A DNA stretch of 64,000 nucleotides from Natrononativus amylolyticus (GCF_024362525.1 NZ_CP101458.1:434001-498000); one strand, 5' to 3'; shown: positions 7,892 through 16,796, counted from the stretch's first letter. Numbers and translations: made by a program. Notes: generated by a model from the letters alone, not told the origin.

Positions 7892-8224
7892 ATGACCGAT
7901 TCCGAGACCTCCGACGACGCTGCTCGCACGGAAACGGGCACGTCCGGTCGGCGCGAAGTGATCGTCCCGATGCGCCTGTACAAGACGATCACCGTCTTTT
8001 CGACGATCATCGCGATCGTCGGGGTTCTCGGCGGATTCGTCCTGCTCGACGTTGCGACGAACCGAACCCAGGCGGACATCTCGGAGGTGAACATCGTCGT
8101 CGCGATCCTCGGGGTTGCGATGATCGCCTTCGGTGCGGTGACGTACGCGTTCTCGACGCGGTTTCGAACCGTAGAAATGGGAAACGCTAAAGACGACACC
8201 GACGAACACTCCGACAATGGCTGA
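7892..8224 (+). CDS. Small two-helix membrane protein of the bc operon (DUF7315-like)
   Basis: The 110-residue protein has an acidic start, then two spans (about 31-53, ITVFSTIIAIVGVLGGFVLL, and 67-89, VVAILGVAMIAFGAVTYAF) and a polar tail. It follows the subunit IV-like gene by 10 nt and overlaps the next gene by 8 nt, which signals translational coupling. No cofactor motif is visible. It is probably a haloarchaeal-specific small subunit of the complex, an inference from context. Confidence 0.75.
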   Translation: MTDSETSDDAARTETGTSGRREVIVPMRLYKTITVFSTIIAIVGVLGGFVLLDVATNRTQADISEVNIVVAILGVAMIAFGAVTYAFSTRFRTVEMGNAKDDTDEHSDNG

Positions 8225-8477
8225 CGAATTCATGAAAGGGTTCGCCATCCTCACCGGCGGGCTGCTGGTGTGGATGACGTTCGCGGGCTGGTACAACACG
8301 CCAGACTTCTACGAGGCACAGCTCATCGGACCGAACCCGGAGGACCCGGGGACGTACACCGCAATCGCGCTCGTGCTCAAGGACGCCGCACTCTACTTCG
8401 CCCTTCTCGGCGCGCTCACGTTCTGGGTGATCATCCCGGCCGGTCGGCGGGCGCGCTCTCACTACGCCGACGCCTGA
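8217..8477 (+). CDS. Small membrane protein, last gene of the bc operon (DUF7314-like)
   Basis: The 86-residue protein has an N-terminal span (GFAILTGGLLVWMTFAGWY) and a C-terminal span (AALYFALLGALTFWVIIPAG), joined by a loop with PDFYEAQLIGPNPEDPG. It starts inside the end of the preceding gene. After its stop comes a 200-base gap with a new AT-rich promoter, so the operon probably ends here. Confidence 0.72.
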   Translation: MADEFMKGFAILTGGLLVWMTFAGWYNTPDFYEAQLIGPNPEDPGTYTAIALVLKDAALYFALLGALTFWVIIPAGRRARSHYADA

Positions 8478-8604
8478 CTTCCGACTGGTTCGTTACCGAC
8501 GTTTTCGACGCCGTTTCTCGCCCGAGTCGTTCGGTTTACCGTTTCTACGCCCGGGTTATTCCCTCGACGACTGTATGGAAAGATAGAGAGATTAGTAAGA
8601 AATA

Positions 8605-8671
8605 ATGAAAATTCATCGTTCTTAAAGAATACAGCTGTAAATACTGTCTGTTATTCTGAACGGGTCGTTCA
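8605..8671 (+). promoter_or_regulatory. AT-rich promoter with nested palindromes upstream of the DsbA/AstE fusion
   Basis: Three perfect palindromes sit in 70 bases: ATGAA-AA-TTCAT (8605-8616), TTCTT-A-AAGAA (8619-8629) and TGAACG-GGT-CGTTCA (8657-8671). A TATA-like TTATTCTG (8651-8658) lies about 28 nt before the ATG at 8683. The last palindrome would cover the transcription start region, as a repressor operator would. The about 100 bases from 8560 are clearly poorer in GC than their surroundings. Confidence 0.5.
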
Positions 8672-8682
8672 ATCAGAACGTA

Positions 8683-10125
8683 ATGGAGACCCCAACACCT
8701 GACCGACGAACTGTTCTTGCGGCAACGGGCGGCCTCGCCCTTCTCGGGGCGGCGAGTACTGCATCAGTGAGCGCCTCCTCCTCGGATGCACAGCAGCGTG
8801 CTGGTACCGTGCCGTACACGTACGATTATCCGGTGATGGGAACGAATACGCGCAACCCGACGGTGACGTTCTACGGCAACTTCGGCTCTTCATACAGTCA
8901 GCGCTTCGCGCGGAACCACCTTCAGCGAATTATCCAGGAGTTCGTCAAACCCGGCAAGCTCAACCTCGAGTTCCGCCACCTCTCGGAGAACCCGGATAGC
9001 CCGAGTTCGGGCTACCTGTGGTCGAACGTCGCGGACGAACGCTACATGGCGGAGGTCGTCCAGACGACCTGGCACTACGAGCCCGAGAACTTCTGGTCGT
9101 TCTTCCAGTACATGATGGAGAACCCGCCGTCGGGCGGCTCGTTCACCAACAGCGACGCACGCGCCGCCCTCGAGGCAGCGGGCGTTCGCAACTACGTCCG
9201 GATCCCCAACGAGGCCAACCGCGGCTGGTTCACCCACCACGTCGAACACACGACGGAAACCGCGAAGATCGACGACATCCCGTCGATCCCCCGGCTGGTG
9301 ATTCGCGGAGAGCACCTCAGCGGTAACGACGGCGACGTCCTCGACTGGCTCGAGTCCCACGTCTCCTCCTGGAACGAGCCGATTCACATGGGATCGTCCG
9401 CCGACGGCTCGAGTTCGGGATCGGACGACTCGGGACCACAGCTCTCGCGAAGCGAGTGGACGATCATGGACGGGACGCGCTACGAGACGCCGGTGTACGA
9501 GATCGACAGCGGCGAGCCGGGTCCGACCGGGTTCGTCGTCGGCGGCCAGCACGGCATCGAACCCGCCGGCTGGGAGGCCGCACACAACCTCCGTGACATG
9601 ACGCCGAAGAGCGGCAAACTCGTCGTCATCCCGGAAGCCGATCGCACGGCGATCAGGGCCAACACTTACAGCGGCGACGGCGGGAACCTGAACCGCCAGT
9701 GGCCGTCTGGCTCGCGGCCGAGTTCGCCGCTCGCTCGAGCGATCTGGAACGAGATCGAGGCACAGGACCCCGACGTCATCCTCGACCTGCACAGCTCTCA
9801 GGGCATCTACGGCGGCTCGCCTTCCGGCGTCGGCCAGGCGATCTTCCCGACGCCGAACGCCCGGAGCGGGGCGAACGAGGTCATCGACGAACTGAACGAG
9901 CGCCACGTCAGGCCCGCAGGCTACAGCGGCGATCACCTGTTCAGCCGCGGCAACGACCAGACCGGCGCCAACCCGCTGCTCTCGCACAAGATCGGCGGCG
10001 ACACCGACGCCCTCGGCTTCCTCTTCGAGACCACCCGGTCGGGTGTCCCCCTCGAGACGCGTATCGACTGGACGACCGTCGCTTCGGTGAAGATGCTGCG
10101 CCGCGGCGGACTGGTTCTCGAGTAA
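8683..10125 (+). CDS. Exported fusion of a cysteine-less DsbA-like domain and an M14/AstE-type metallohydrolase
   Basis: A twin-arginine signal (DRRTVLAATGGLALLG, residues 7-22) precedes a thioredoxin/DsbA-like domain (about 45-230). It has the usual first strand VTFYGNF and a cis-Pro region IPSIPRLVI (199-207). The place of the CPYC active site holds Ser69-Ser-Tyr-Ser72. A Ser/Gly/Asp linker (236-253) leads to a zinc hydrolase of the succinylglutamate desuccinylase / carboxypeptidase kind. Its residues are His290 and Glu293 (QHGIEP), the NLNR box at 335-338, His370 (LDLHSS) and Glu449 (FLFETT). The hydrolase looks intact, whereas the redox site cannot work. Substrate is unknown, and cell-surface peptide or amide cleavage is inferred. 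Confidence 0.85.
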   Translation: METPTPDRRTVLAATGGLALLGAASTASVSASSSDAQQRAGTVPYTYDYPVMGTNTRNPTVTFYGNFGSSYSQRFARNHLQRIIQEFVKPGKLNLEFRHLSENPDSPSSGYLWSNVADERYMAEVVQTTWHYEPENFWSFFQYMMENPPSGGSFTNSDARAALEAAGVRNYVRIPNEANRGWFTHHVEHTTETAKIDDIPSIPRLVIRGEHLSGNDGDVLDWLESHVSSWNEPIHMGSSADGSSSGSDDSGPQLSRSEWTIMDGTRYETPVYEIDSGEPGPTGFVVGGQHGIEPAGWEAAHNLRDMTPKSGKLVVIPEADRTAIRANTYSGDGGNLNRQWPSGSRPSSPLARAIWNEIEAQDPDVILDLHSSQGIYGGSPSGVGQAIFPTPNARSGANEVIDELNERHVRPAGYSGDHLFSRGNDQTGANPLLSHKIGGDTDALGFLFETTRSGVPLETRIDWTTVASVKMLRRGGLVLE

Positions 10126-10242
10126 CCCGCTTTATCCCCCGCCTGCGATCGATCGTCCGACCGTTCTGCGGACACGCACGCCTCGATCTCGAGCGCCTGT
10201 GATCGGCCCGCTACACCGCTGCGTGCTCTGCCGGCGTCGCTC

Positions 10243-10248
10243 AAAAAA
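10243..10248 (-). terminator. U-tract downstream of the NSS transporter
   Basis: Read on the minus strand, six T residues lie 16 bases after the transporter stop at 10264. This is the simple T-tract type of archaeal terminator. Confidence 0.45.
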
Positions 10249-10263
10249 GACCGCCCAGCGGAG

Positions 10264-11646
10264 TTACAGGTTCTCCTCGAGCCACCAGCCGAACTGGCCT
10301 TCCTCGGTGCCGGTGAGGAAGTCGACGTACTCGACGACGCCGAGCGCGAGTGCGACGACCAGCACGACGATGACGGGGATCCGGATCAGCCAGATCCAGA
10401 CCGTTCCGTACGAGCCGAGCGGGCCGATCCCCTTGCTCAGTTCCTCGAGTGCGATCTCGGAGACGACCCAGCCGACGAGGATCGCCAGCATCAGCCCGCC
10501 GAAGACGAGCAGGATCTGGTCGGCGAAGAGGTCGAACAGGTCCAGCAAGACGAGGTCCCACGCGGAGGGGATTCCGAGCAGGAACAGCCCGCCGCCGATG
10601 CCGACGGCGGCCACCTTTCGGTCGATCCCCTTCTCGTCGATGAGGTACGAGACGACGACCTCGAGCAGCGAGATCGCACTCGAGAGCGCGGCGATCGCGA
10701 CGGTGCCGAAGAAGATCGCGCCGATCAGCCAGCCGAACTGGATGTCGCCGAACGCGGCGGCGAGGCTGATGAAGATCGCTCCGGCGCCGGGGTCACCCGG
10801 GTCGACGCCCGCGGTGAACAGGATCGGGAAGACGACCAGCCCGACGATGAACGCGATCGACGTGTCGAAGCCGACGATGATCGCGCCGTCCTCGGCGAGG
10901 TTGCGGTCCTCGTCGAGGTAGGAGGCGTAGGTGATCATCGCCCCCATTCCGAGCGAGAGGGTGAAAAACGCCTGTCCCGCTGCGGCGGGGAGGATGCTCG
11001 TCCAGTTCTCGGCGATCACTCCGAAGTCCGGCGAGAGGTAGTACGAGTACGCCTCCCCGGCGCCGGGGAGGGTGAACGCGTAGATCGCCATCCCGACGGT
11101 GATGACGATGATCGCCGGCACCATCACCTTCACCGCGAGTTCGATGCCGCGTTTGATGCCCGCGGCGACGACGGCGACGACGATCGCCATGAACAGCGCG
11201 TGGAAGAAGATCGCGTCGAGGCCGCTCGCCAGTTCGAGGAACTGCCCGCCCGACGCCTCGGGGTCGGCGAGGTACTCGTTTTGCAGCCCGAGGATGAAGT
11301 ACCGGATCGTCCAGCCGGCGACGACGCTGTAGTACGACAGGATGATGAACCCCGTCGCGATGAAGATCCAGCCGACGTACTGCCAGACGCCGCTGCCGAG
11401 CTGTTTCAGCGCCCCGACCGGGTTCCGGTTCGTGTACCGGCCGACGACGAACTCCACTAACATCGCGGGGAACCCGACGGCGACGATGAACAGCAGGTAC
11501 ATCGCGAGGAACGCCGCCCCGCCCTCCTGTCCCACCTGGAACGGGAACCGCCAGATGTTTCCGAGCCCGACGGCGCTCCCGACCGCGGCCAGGATGAACC
11601 CGGCTCGTGTCGCCCAGGATTCACGTGGTATGTCTACAGAGCCCAT
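10264..11646 (-). CDS. Sodium-dependent transporter of the NSS/SNF family
   Basis: The 460-residue polytopic membrane protein has about 11-12 helices. The family signature GSAVGLGNIWRFP near residues 22-34 forms the unwound helix 1 that holds sodium and substrate (LeuT fold). ATG 11646 (MGSVDIPRESWATRAGF) is chosen because it places this signature at the usual distance from the N-terminus; much longer in-frame extensions upstream are non-coding. An ATAAATCATA box lies upstream. It probably takes up an amino acid or related solute with sodium. The substrate cannot be read from the sequence. It is convergent to the DsbA/AstE gene and divergent from metG. Confidence 0.92.
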   Translation of the reverse strand: MGSVDIPRESWATRAGFILAAVGSAVGLGNIWRFPFQVGQEGGAAFLAMYLLFIVAVGFPAMLVEFVVGRYTNRNPVGALKQLGSGVWQYVGWIFIATGFIILSYYSVVAGWTIRYFILGLQNEYLADPEASGGQFLELASGLDAIFFHALFMAIVVAVVAAGIKRGIELAVKVMVPAIIVITVGMAIYAFTLPGAGEAYSYYLSPDFGVIAENWTSILPAAAGQAFFTLSLGMGAMITYASYLDEDRNLAEDGAIIVGFDTSIAFIVGLVVFPILFTAGVDPGDPGAGAIFISLAAAFGDIQFGWLIGAIFFGTVAIAALSSAISLLEVVVSYLIDEKGIDRKVAAVGIGGGLFLLGIPSAWDLVLLDLFDLFADQILLVFGGLMLAILVGWVVSEIALEELSKGIGPLGSYGTVWIWLIRIPVIVVLVVALALGVVEYVDFLTGTEEGQFGWWLEENL

Positions 11647-12006
11647 ACCGTGAGCGCAACACAGGTTCGTAAAAATCCTATGATTTATCGCCGATAGGAC
11701 GGCAGCCGTACCGGCGAAAACCGACTCGAGCGCGAGTGAAACCGCCGCCTGGAAATATATGTCGGGTGACACCGGCTCCTCCGGAGAAACTGTTAAACCC
11801 GCTCGGCGTCGGTGTTCTGTCACTGATGACGGAACTCGCTGCAGTCGCCGGGATGTGTATGCGGCGATAACGCCGTCGCCGGAGGGAAAGCCACGAACGC
11901 CGGTCATACGGCTTTGTCGTGGACTCGAAATCCGGCTCGTTTTCGCCGTATAGACTGTCGACCGAAAACCGGCGGGTTTTACGCCCGCCATCGACTGAGC
12001 ACACGT
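11647..12006. other. Divergent intergenic region between the NSS transporter and metG
   Basis: There is no convincing gene in these 360 bases. It must hold both promoters. For the transporter, ATAAATCATA lies on the minus strand at about 11680-11690. For metG, a hairpin GGCGGG-N7-CCCGCC at 11971-11989 contains a TTTTACG stretch about 28 nt before the ATG, which may serve as the TATA-box. A second TATA-like GTTAAACCC is near 11791. The short frames within it have no codon bias or motif. Confidence 0.55.
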
Positions 12007-14094
12007 ATGAGCCACGACGAGTTTCCAACCGACAGACCCGCGGTAGTCACGTGCGGATTGCCGTACGCCAACGGCGACCTGCACGTCGGACACCTGCGAA
12101 CGTACGTGGGCGGCGACGCGCTGTCGCGCGCCCTCGAGACGCTGGGCCAGAAGACGGCGTACGTCTCCGGCTCCGACATGCACGGCACGCCGGTCGCGGT
12201 CAACGCCGAAAAGGAGGGCGTCGATCCCGAGGAGTTCGCCCTGCGTTGGCACGAGCAGTACGAGGAGACGTTCCCGAAGTTCGGCGTCGAGTTCGACAAC
12301 TACGGCCACACACACGACGAAACGAACACCGAACTCACCCGGGAGATCGTCCGCACGTTAGACGAGGAGGGGTACGTCTACGAGGACGAGGTGCTGGTCG
12401 CCTACGACCCCGAGGCCGACCAGTATCTCCCCGACCGCTACGTCGAGGGGACCTGCCCCTACTGCGGGGCGAAGGCCCGCGGCGACGAGTGCGACGAGGG
12501 CTGTCAGCGCCACTTGGAGCCGGGCGAGGTCGAAGACCCGCGAAGCGTTCGAACGGGCAACCCCGCGGAGTACCGCGAGCGGACCCACAAGTTCTTCCGG
12601 GTCTCGGAGTTCGCCGACTACCTCACGGAGTTCTTAGACGGCCTCGAGGGGACATCGAACGCGCGCAATCAGCCCCGCCAGTGGATCGAGGACGGTCTTC
12701 AAGACTGGTGTCTCACCCGCGACATGGAGTGGGGAATCGACTACCCCGGCGCCGAGGACGACGACATCGTCCTCTACGTCTGGGTCGACGCGCCGATCGA
12801 GTACATCGCCTCGACGAAACAGTACACAGAGCGCGTCGGAACCGACGAGTACGACTGGGAGGCGGTCTGGAAGGGCGACGGGGAAATCGTCCACGTCATC
12901 GGCCGGGACATCATCCAGCACCACACGATCTTTTGGCCGGCGATGCTCGAGGCCGCAGCGTACAACGCGCCGCGGGCGGTCGCCGCCACGGGCTTCATCA
13001 CGATCGGCGGCAAGGGGCTCTCGACGAGCCGTAACCGGGCGATCTGGGCGAACGAGTACTTAGCGGAGGGCTTTCACCCCGACCTGCTGCGGTACTACCT
13101 GACGACGACCGGCGGCCTCCAGCAGGACGTCGACTTCACCTGGGAGGCGTTCCAGGAGAAGGTCAACGGCGAACTCGTCGGGACGGTCGGCAACTTCTGG
13201 TACCGCTCTCTGCTCTTTGCCTACCGGAACTACGAGGGGGCCCCGGAGGGCGAGGTTTCCGAAGAGGTGGTCGAGCGCATCGAGGGCGCGATCGGCGAGT
13301 TCCGCGAGGCAGTCAACGACTACTCGCTGCGCGGGGTCGGCCAGGCGGCCACTCGGCTGGCCCAGTTCGGCAACGAGTACATCCAGCGCAACGAGCCCTG
13401 GAAGCTCACCGACGACGAGCCCGAAGAGGCCGCCCAGGTCATCCGCGACTGCGTCCAGATCGCGAAGGCCGTCGGCGTCCTCATCGAGCCGATCGCCCCC
13501 GGCAAGGCCCAGGCGCTCTGGGAGCAGATCGGCGAGGACGGCGCCGTCGCCGAGGCCCACCTCGAGGCCGCCCTCGAGGCGCCGCCGCGGAACTTCGGCG
13601 AACCCGGCGAACTCTTCGAGAAGATCGAGGACGACCGCGTCGACGAACTCGAGGCGGCGCTCGAAGACCGGATCGAGGCGGCCGCGACGGACGAGACTGA
13701 AACCGAAAGCGACGACACCGGGGCGGGCGAAGACGCGGCCATGGCAGACGAACGCGACCTCGAGCCGCTGCTCGAAGACCGCATCAGCTTCGACGACTTC
13801 CAGAACCTCGACATCCGCGTCGGCCGCATCGAGCACGCGGAGGGGATCGAGGGGGCCGACGACCTCGCGAAACTCGAGGTCGACATCGGCTTCGAGACTC
13901 GCCAGGTCGTCGCGGGAATCAAGCAACTGCACGACCTGGAGTCGCTACCCGGCGAGAAGTGCGTCCTGCTCGCGAACATGGAGCCCGCGGAGCTGTTCGG
14001 CGTCGAGTCCAACGGGATGATCCTCGCGGCGGGCGAGGAGGCCGACCTGCTGACGACCCACGGCGAGAGCGAGGTCGGCGAGAAGGTGCGGTAA
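12007..14094 (+). CDS. metG: Methionyl-tRNA synthetase
   Basis: The 695-residue class I synthetase charges tRNA-Met for initiation and elongation. The HIGH-type box HVGH is at 26-29. The zinc knuckle CPYC...CDEGC lies near 155-175. The KMSKS loop reads KGLSTS at 336-341, the form I associate with haloarchaeal and some other archaeal MetRS. After an acidic linker (TETESDDTGAGED), the C-terminal 110 residues are an EMAP-II/Arc1p-type OB domain (FDDFQNLDIRVGRI), which binds tRNA or dimerises. ATG 12007 is preferred to an upstream start, since the extra residues are unlike the family. It stands alone and is divergent from the transporter. Confidence 0.95.
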   Translation: MSHDEFPTDRPAVVTCGLPYANGDLHVGHLRTYVGGDALSRALETLGQKTAYVSGSDMHGTPVAVNAEKEGVDPEEFALRWHEQYEETFPKFGVEFDNYGHTHDETNTELTREIVRTLDEEGYVYEDEVLVAYDPEADQYLPDRYVEGTCPYCGAKARGDECDEGCQRHLEPGEVEDPRSVRTGNPAEYRERTHKFFRVSEFADYLTEFLDGLEGTSNARNQPRQWIEDGLQDWCLTRDMEWGIDYPGAEDDDIVLYVWVDAPIEYIASTKQYTERVGTDEYDWEAVWKGDGEIVHVIGRDIIQHHTIFWPAMLEAAAYNAPRAVAATGFITIGGKGLSTSRNRAIWANEYLAEGFHPDLLRYYLTTTGGLQQDVDFTWEAFQEKVNGELVGTVGNFWYRSLLFAYRNYEGAPEGEVSEEVVERIEGAIGEFREAVNDYSLRGVGQAATRLAQFGNEYIQRNEPWKLTDDEPEEAAQVIRDCVQIAKAVGVLIEPIAPGKAQALWEQIGEDGAVAEAHLEAALEAPPRNFGEPGELFEKIEDDRVDELEAALEDRIEAAATDETETESDDTGAGEDAAMADERDLEPLLEDRISFDDFQNLDIRVGRIEHAEGIEGADDLAKLEVDIGFETRQVVAGIKQLHDLESLPGEKCVLLANMEPAELFGVESNGMILAAGEEADLLTTHGESEVGEKVR

Positions 14095-14133
14095 GCGCGC
14101 CTCTCCGGTCACGTTCTCTGACTCTTCGATCGG

Positions 14134-14553
14134 TTACTCTTCTACGGACGCTGAGTACGCCTCGCCGAAGACGTCGTGTTCGGTGATCGTCGCTCGACGA
14201 ACGCCGCCGTGAACCCGCGCCTCGAGACGGTAGCCCGTCTCGACCAGGTCGTCGGTGCAGGCACCGAACCTCCAGTAGTCGTTGGCCGCGACGACCAGCA
14301 GGTCGAGGCGGTCCTGTGAGTTCTCGTACTTTGCGTGGGCCAGTTCCACGGTTCCGCACCGGCTCGAGCCGTACTGGACGGTGCCGCGGGCGGTAACGGT
14401 GTCGCCCTCGAGAGCGATGTCCGGAGACGCGTCGGAAGCGAGCTGGGGGTCGACCAGATCGAAGTCGGTCGAAACACGAAGTCCGTCGAGACAGCCCGCG
14501 GTTGCGACGACCCCGGTTCCGACGACTGCGCCGAGATACGCGCGTCGCTGCAT
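14134..14553 (-). CDS. Predicted exported lipoprotein, 139 aa
   Basis: The N-terminus MQRRAYLGAVVGTGVVATAGC has a twin arginine, a hydrophobic core and a lipobox (TAGC, Cys21). The mature part would therefore be lipid-anchored outside the cell. The rest is a small beta-rich domain with two further cysteines (SRCGTVE, FGACTDD) that could form a disulfide. No enzymatic motif is seen. It is convergent with metG (39 bases) and followed by a GYD protein gene on the same strand. Function is unknown. Confidence 0.75.
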   Translation of the reverse strand: MQRRAYLGAVVGTGVVATAGCLDGLRVSTDFDLVDPQLASDASPDIALEGDTVTARGTVQYGSSRCGTVELAHAKYENSQDRLDLLVVAANDYWRFGACTDDLVETGYRLEARVHGGVRRATITEHDVFGEAYSASVEE

Positions 14554-14638
14554 GGCATCTCAGTCGGAGCGGAGCGCCGAATAAGTATCGGTAAATTGAC
14601 CGTTCCGGTGGCCGCTCGAGCGAGTCCAGCCCGCCGAG

Positions 14639-14923
14639 CTAGATCTCGTCGACCAGGTGAGAGAAGTCGTCGGTGTTGACGATCTCCATGGTCTGTGCGG
14701 ACAGTCCGTGGCGACGAAGCGTCAGCGCCGCTTTGAACGCCCCCTCCCGGTCGGGCGCCTCGAACGTGACGAGGAAGTCGTGCTCGCCCAGGATCGCGTA
14801 GGAGTCGATGAGTTCGGCATCGTGTTCCTCGAGTTCACCCCGGATCTCTCCCCAGATCGAAGCCAGCTCCTGGGCGTTCTGGACGTCACGCTCTGCGGTT
14901 ACGAGCGACGCGTACTTTGGCAT
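14639..14923 (-). CDS. GYD-domain / dimeric alpha-beta barrel-like small protein
   Basis: The 94-residue protein begins MPKYASLVTAERDVQNAQELASIWGEI and continues with LGEHDFLVTFEAPDREGAFKAALTLRRHG. This resembles the GYD family, whose members have a ferredoxin-like fold and no catalytic residues. A longer upstream reading frame exists but runs antisense into pyk and is not coding, so ATG 14923 is used. It is divergent from pyruvate kinase. A ligand-binding or regulatory role is possible but not shown. Confidence 0.75.
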   Translation of the reverse strand: MPKYASLVTAERDVQNAQELASIWGEIRGELEEHDAELIDSYAILGEHDFLVTFEAPDREGAFKAALTLRRHGLSAQTMEIVNTDDFSHLVDEI

Positions 14924-15044
14924 ACCCGCCGGTACTCCGTTCGCACTCAAAACCCTTGGCCTGGCGGAGAGTTCTCGGTAAGAATGCAACTCGAAGGCGA
15001 GTAAGTCGCGTACCTTTTTGCCGCCCTCGCGTGTAGCCACGCGC

Positions 15045-16796
15045 ATGAGAAACGCGAAAATCGTGTGCACGCTCGGGCCGGCCTCCGACGACAGGTCGAC
15101 GATCCGCACACTCGCAGAGGCGGGGATGTCCGTCGCCCGCCTGAACGCGAGCCACGGCAGCGCCGAGGACCGGGCCGACCTGATCGCGCGAGTCAAAAGC
15201 GTCGACGAGGGCACGGATTTTCCCGTCGCGACGATGCTCGACATGCAGGGTCCGGAGATCAGAACCGCCCCGCTTCCGGGCGGGGAGACGGTTACCCTCG
15301 AGACCGGTTCGGAGATCACCTTCCGCGAGGGCGAGGAGGCGACGGCCGGGACCGTCGGCCTCTCGCTGGCCGTCGACGGCGTCGAAGCCGGCGACCGCAT
15401 CCTCCTCGACGACGGGTTGATCGAGACGACGGTGGTCGACGTCGACGGCGGGACCATCCGCGCGCGAGTCGACACCGGCGGCGAGCTCGGCGGGCGAAAG
15501 GGCGTCAACGTTCCGGGCGTCGACCTCGACCTCGACATCGTCACCGAGAAGGACCGGCGGGATCTCGAACTCGCCGCCGAGGCGGACGTCGACTTCGTCG
15601 CCGCAAGTTTCGTCCGGGACGCGGCGGACGTCTACGAGGTCAGCGAGGCACTCGAGGCGTTCGGCGCAGATATTCCGATCGTCTCGAAGATCGAGCGGGC
15701 GGGCGCCGTCGAGAACTTAGACGAGATCATCGACGCCTCCCACGGGATCATGGTCGCCCGCGGCGACCTCGGCGTCGAGTGTCCGATGGAGGACGTGCCG
15801 ATGATCCAGAAGCGGATCATCCGGAAGTGCCAGAACGCGGGACGACCCGTGATCACGGCGACCGAGATGCTGGACTCGATGGTCCACGCCAGGCGGCCGA
15901 CGCGCGCGGAGGCCTCGGACGTGGCCAACGCCGTCCTCGACGGCACCGACGCGGTGATGCTCTCGGCGGAGACGGCCGTCGGCGACCACCCCGTCGCCGT
16001 CGTCGAGGCGATGGACAGCATCGTCCGCGAGGTCGAGGGGTCGGCTGAGTACGACGAGGTGCTCGAGCAGCGCGTCCCCACCGCCGGCGAGGCCCGGACC
16101 GACGCGCTCGCCCGGTCCGCCCGGTATCTCGCCCGGGACATCGGCGCGGACGCGATCGTCGCGGCCACCGAATCCGGCTACACGGCGCTCAAAACCGCGA
16201 AGTACCGCCCCGGCGTGCCGGTCGTCGCCTCGACGCCGAGCCACCGCGTCCGCCGCCAGCTCGCGCTCGCCTGGGGAGTCAACGCGCTGTACGCCCAGGT
16301 TTCCGACCAGGGCGCCGACGCCGTCGTCGAGAAGGCGGTGCAGGCGGCCCTCGACGCCGGCGTCGCCCAGAGCGGCGACACGGTCGTCGTCCTCTGTGGG
16401 ATGATGACCGAACTCGAGGGCGCGAACACGACGAACATGCTGAAAGTCCACGTCGCCGCCGACGCGCTCGCGACCGGCCGGGTCGTCGTCGGCGGTCGCG
16501 CCGCGGGGCCGATCGCCAGGCTCGACGACGGCGACCTCTCGGCGATTCCCGACGGGGCGATTCTGGCGCTCGATACGGGGTTCGACGACGAGTTCCAGGG
16601 CGACCTCGAGCGCATCGGCGGGATCATCGACGCGCGCCCCGGGATGACCGGGTACCCGGCGCTCGTCGCCCGTGAGATGGACGTTCCGATGGTGAGCGGC
16701 GCCGACGTCTCGAGCCTCGAGTCCGGGCAGATCGCCACGATCGACGGCGAGCGCGGCGTCGTCTACGGCGGGGACATCGGGGCTCGAGAGCGGTGA
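15045..16796 (+). CDS. pyk: Pyruvate kinase with C-terminal PEP-utiliser mobile domain
   Basis: The 583-residue enzyme converts PEP and ADP to pyruvate and ATP, the last step of glycolysis. Family motifs are TLGPAS near the start, MLDMQGPEIRT, IVSKIERAGAVENLDEI with the catalytic lysine, ARGDLGVE and ATEMLDSM. The last about 110 residues (GPIARL...GMTGYPALVAREMDVPMVSG) are an extra swivelling domain like that of PEP synthase, as in Bacillus-type pyruvate kinases. ATG 15045 is chosen because a TTG nine codons upstream adds residues unlike the family. A T-tract follows the stop. Confidence 0.95.
   Translation: MRNAKIVCTLGPASDDRSTIRTLAEAGMSVARLNASHGSAEDRADLIARVKSVDEGTDFPVATMLDMQGPEIRTAPLPGGETVTLETGSEITFREGEEATAGTVGLSLAVDGVEAGDRILLDDGLIETTVVDVDGGTIRARVDTGGELGGRKGVNVPGVDLDLDIVTEKDRRDLELAAEADVDFVAASFVRDAADVYEVSEALEAFGADIPIVSKIERAGAVENLDEIIDASHGIMVARGDLGVECPMEDVPMIQKRIIRKCQNAGRPVITATEMLDSMVHARRPTRAEASDVANAVLDGTDAVMLSAETAVGDHPVAVVEAMDSIVREVEGSAEYDEVLEQRVPTAGEARTDALARSARYLARDIGADAIVAATESGYTALKTAKYRPGVPVVASTPSHRVRRQLALAWGVNALYAQVSDQGADAVVEKAVQAALDAGVAQSGDTVVVLCGMMTELEGANTTNMLKVHVAADALATGRVVVGGRAAGPIARLDDGDLSAIPDGAILALDTGFDDEFQGDLERIGGIIDARPGMTGYPALVAREMDVPMVSGADVSSLESGQIATIDGERGVVYGGDIGARER

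Noticed and set aside
11971-11989. Hairpin before metG as a T-box or riboswitch
   Set aside because: It is only six base pairs with a seven-base loop and lies over the likely promoter. There is no conserved leader architecture.
13012-13029. KGLSTS in place of KMSKS in methionyl-tRNA synthetase as a possible defect
   Set aside because: The loop keeps the ending S-T-S, which I associate with archaeal MetRS, and the HIGH box, zinc knuckle and tRNA-binding domain are intact, so it is probably a normal lineage variant.
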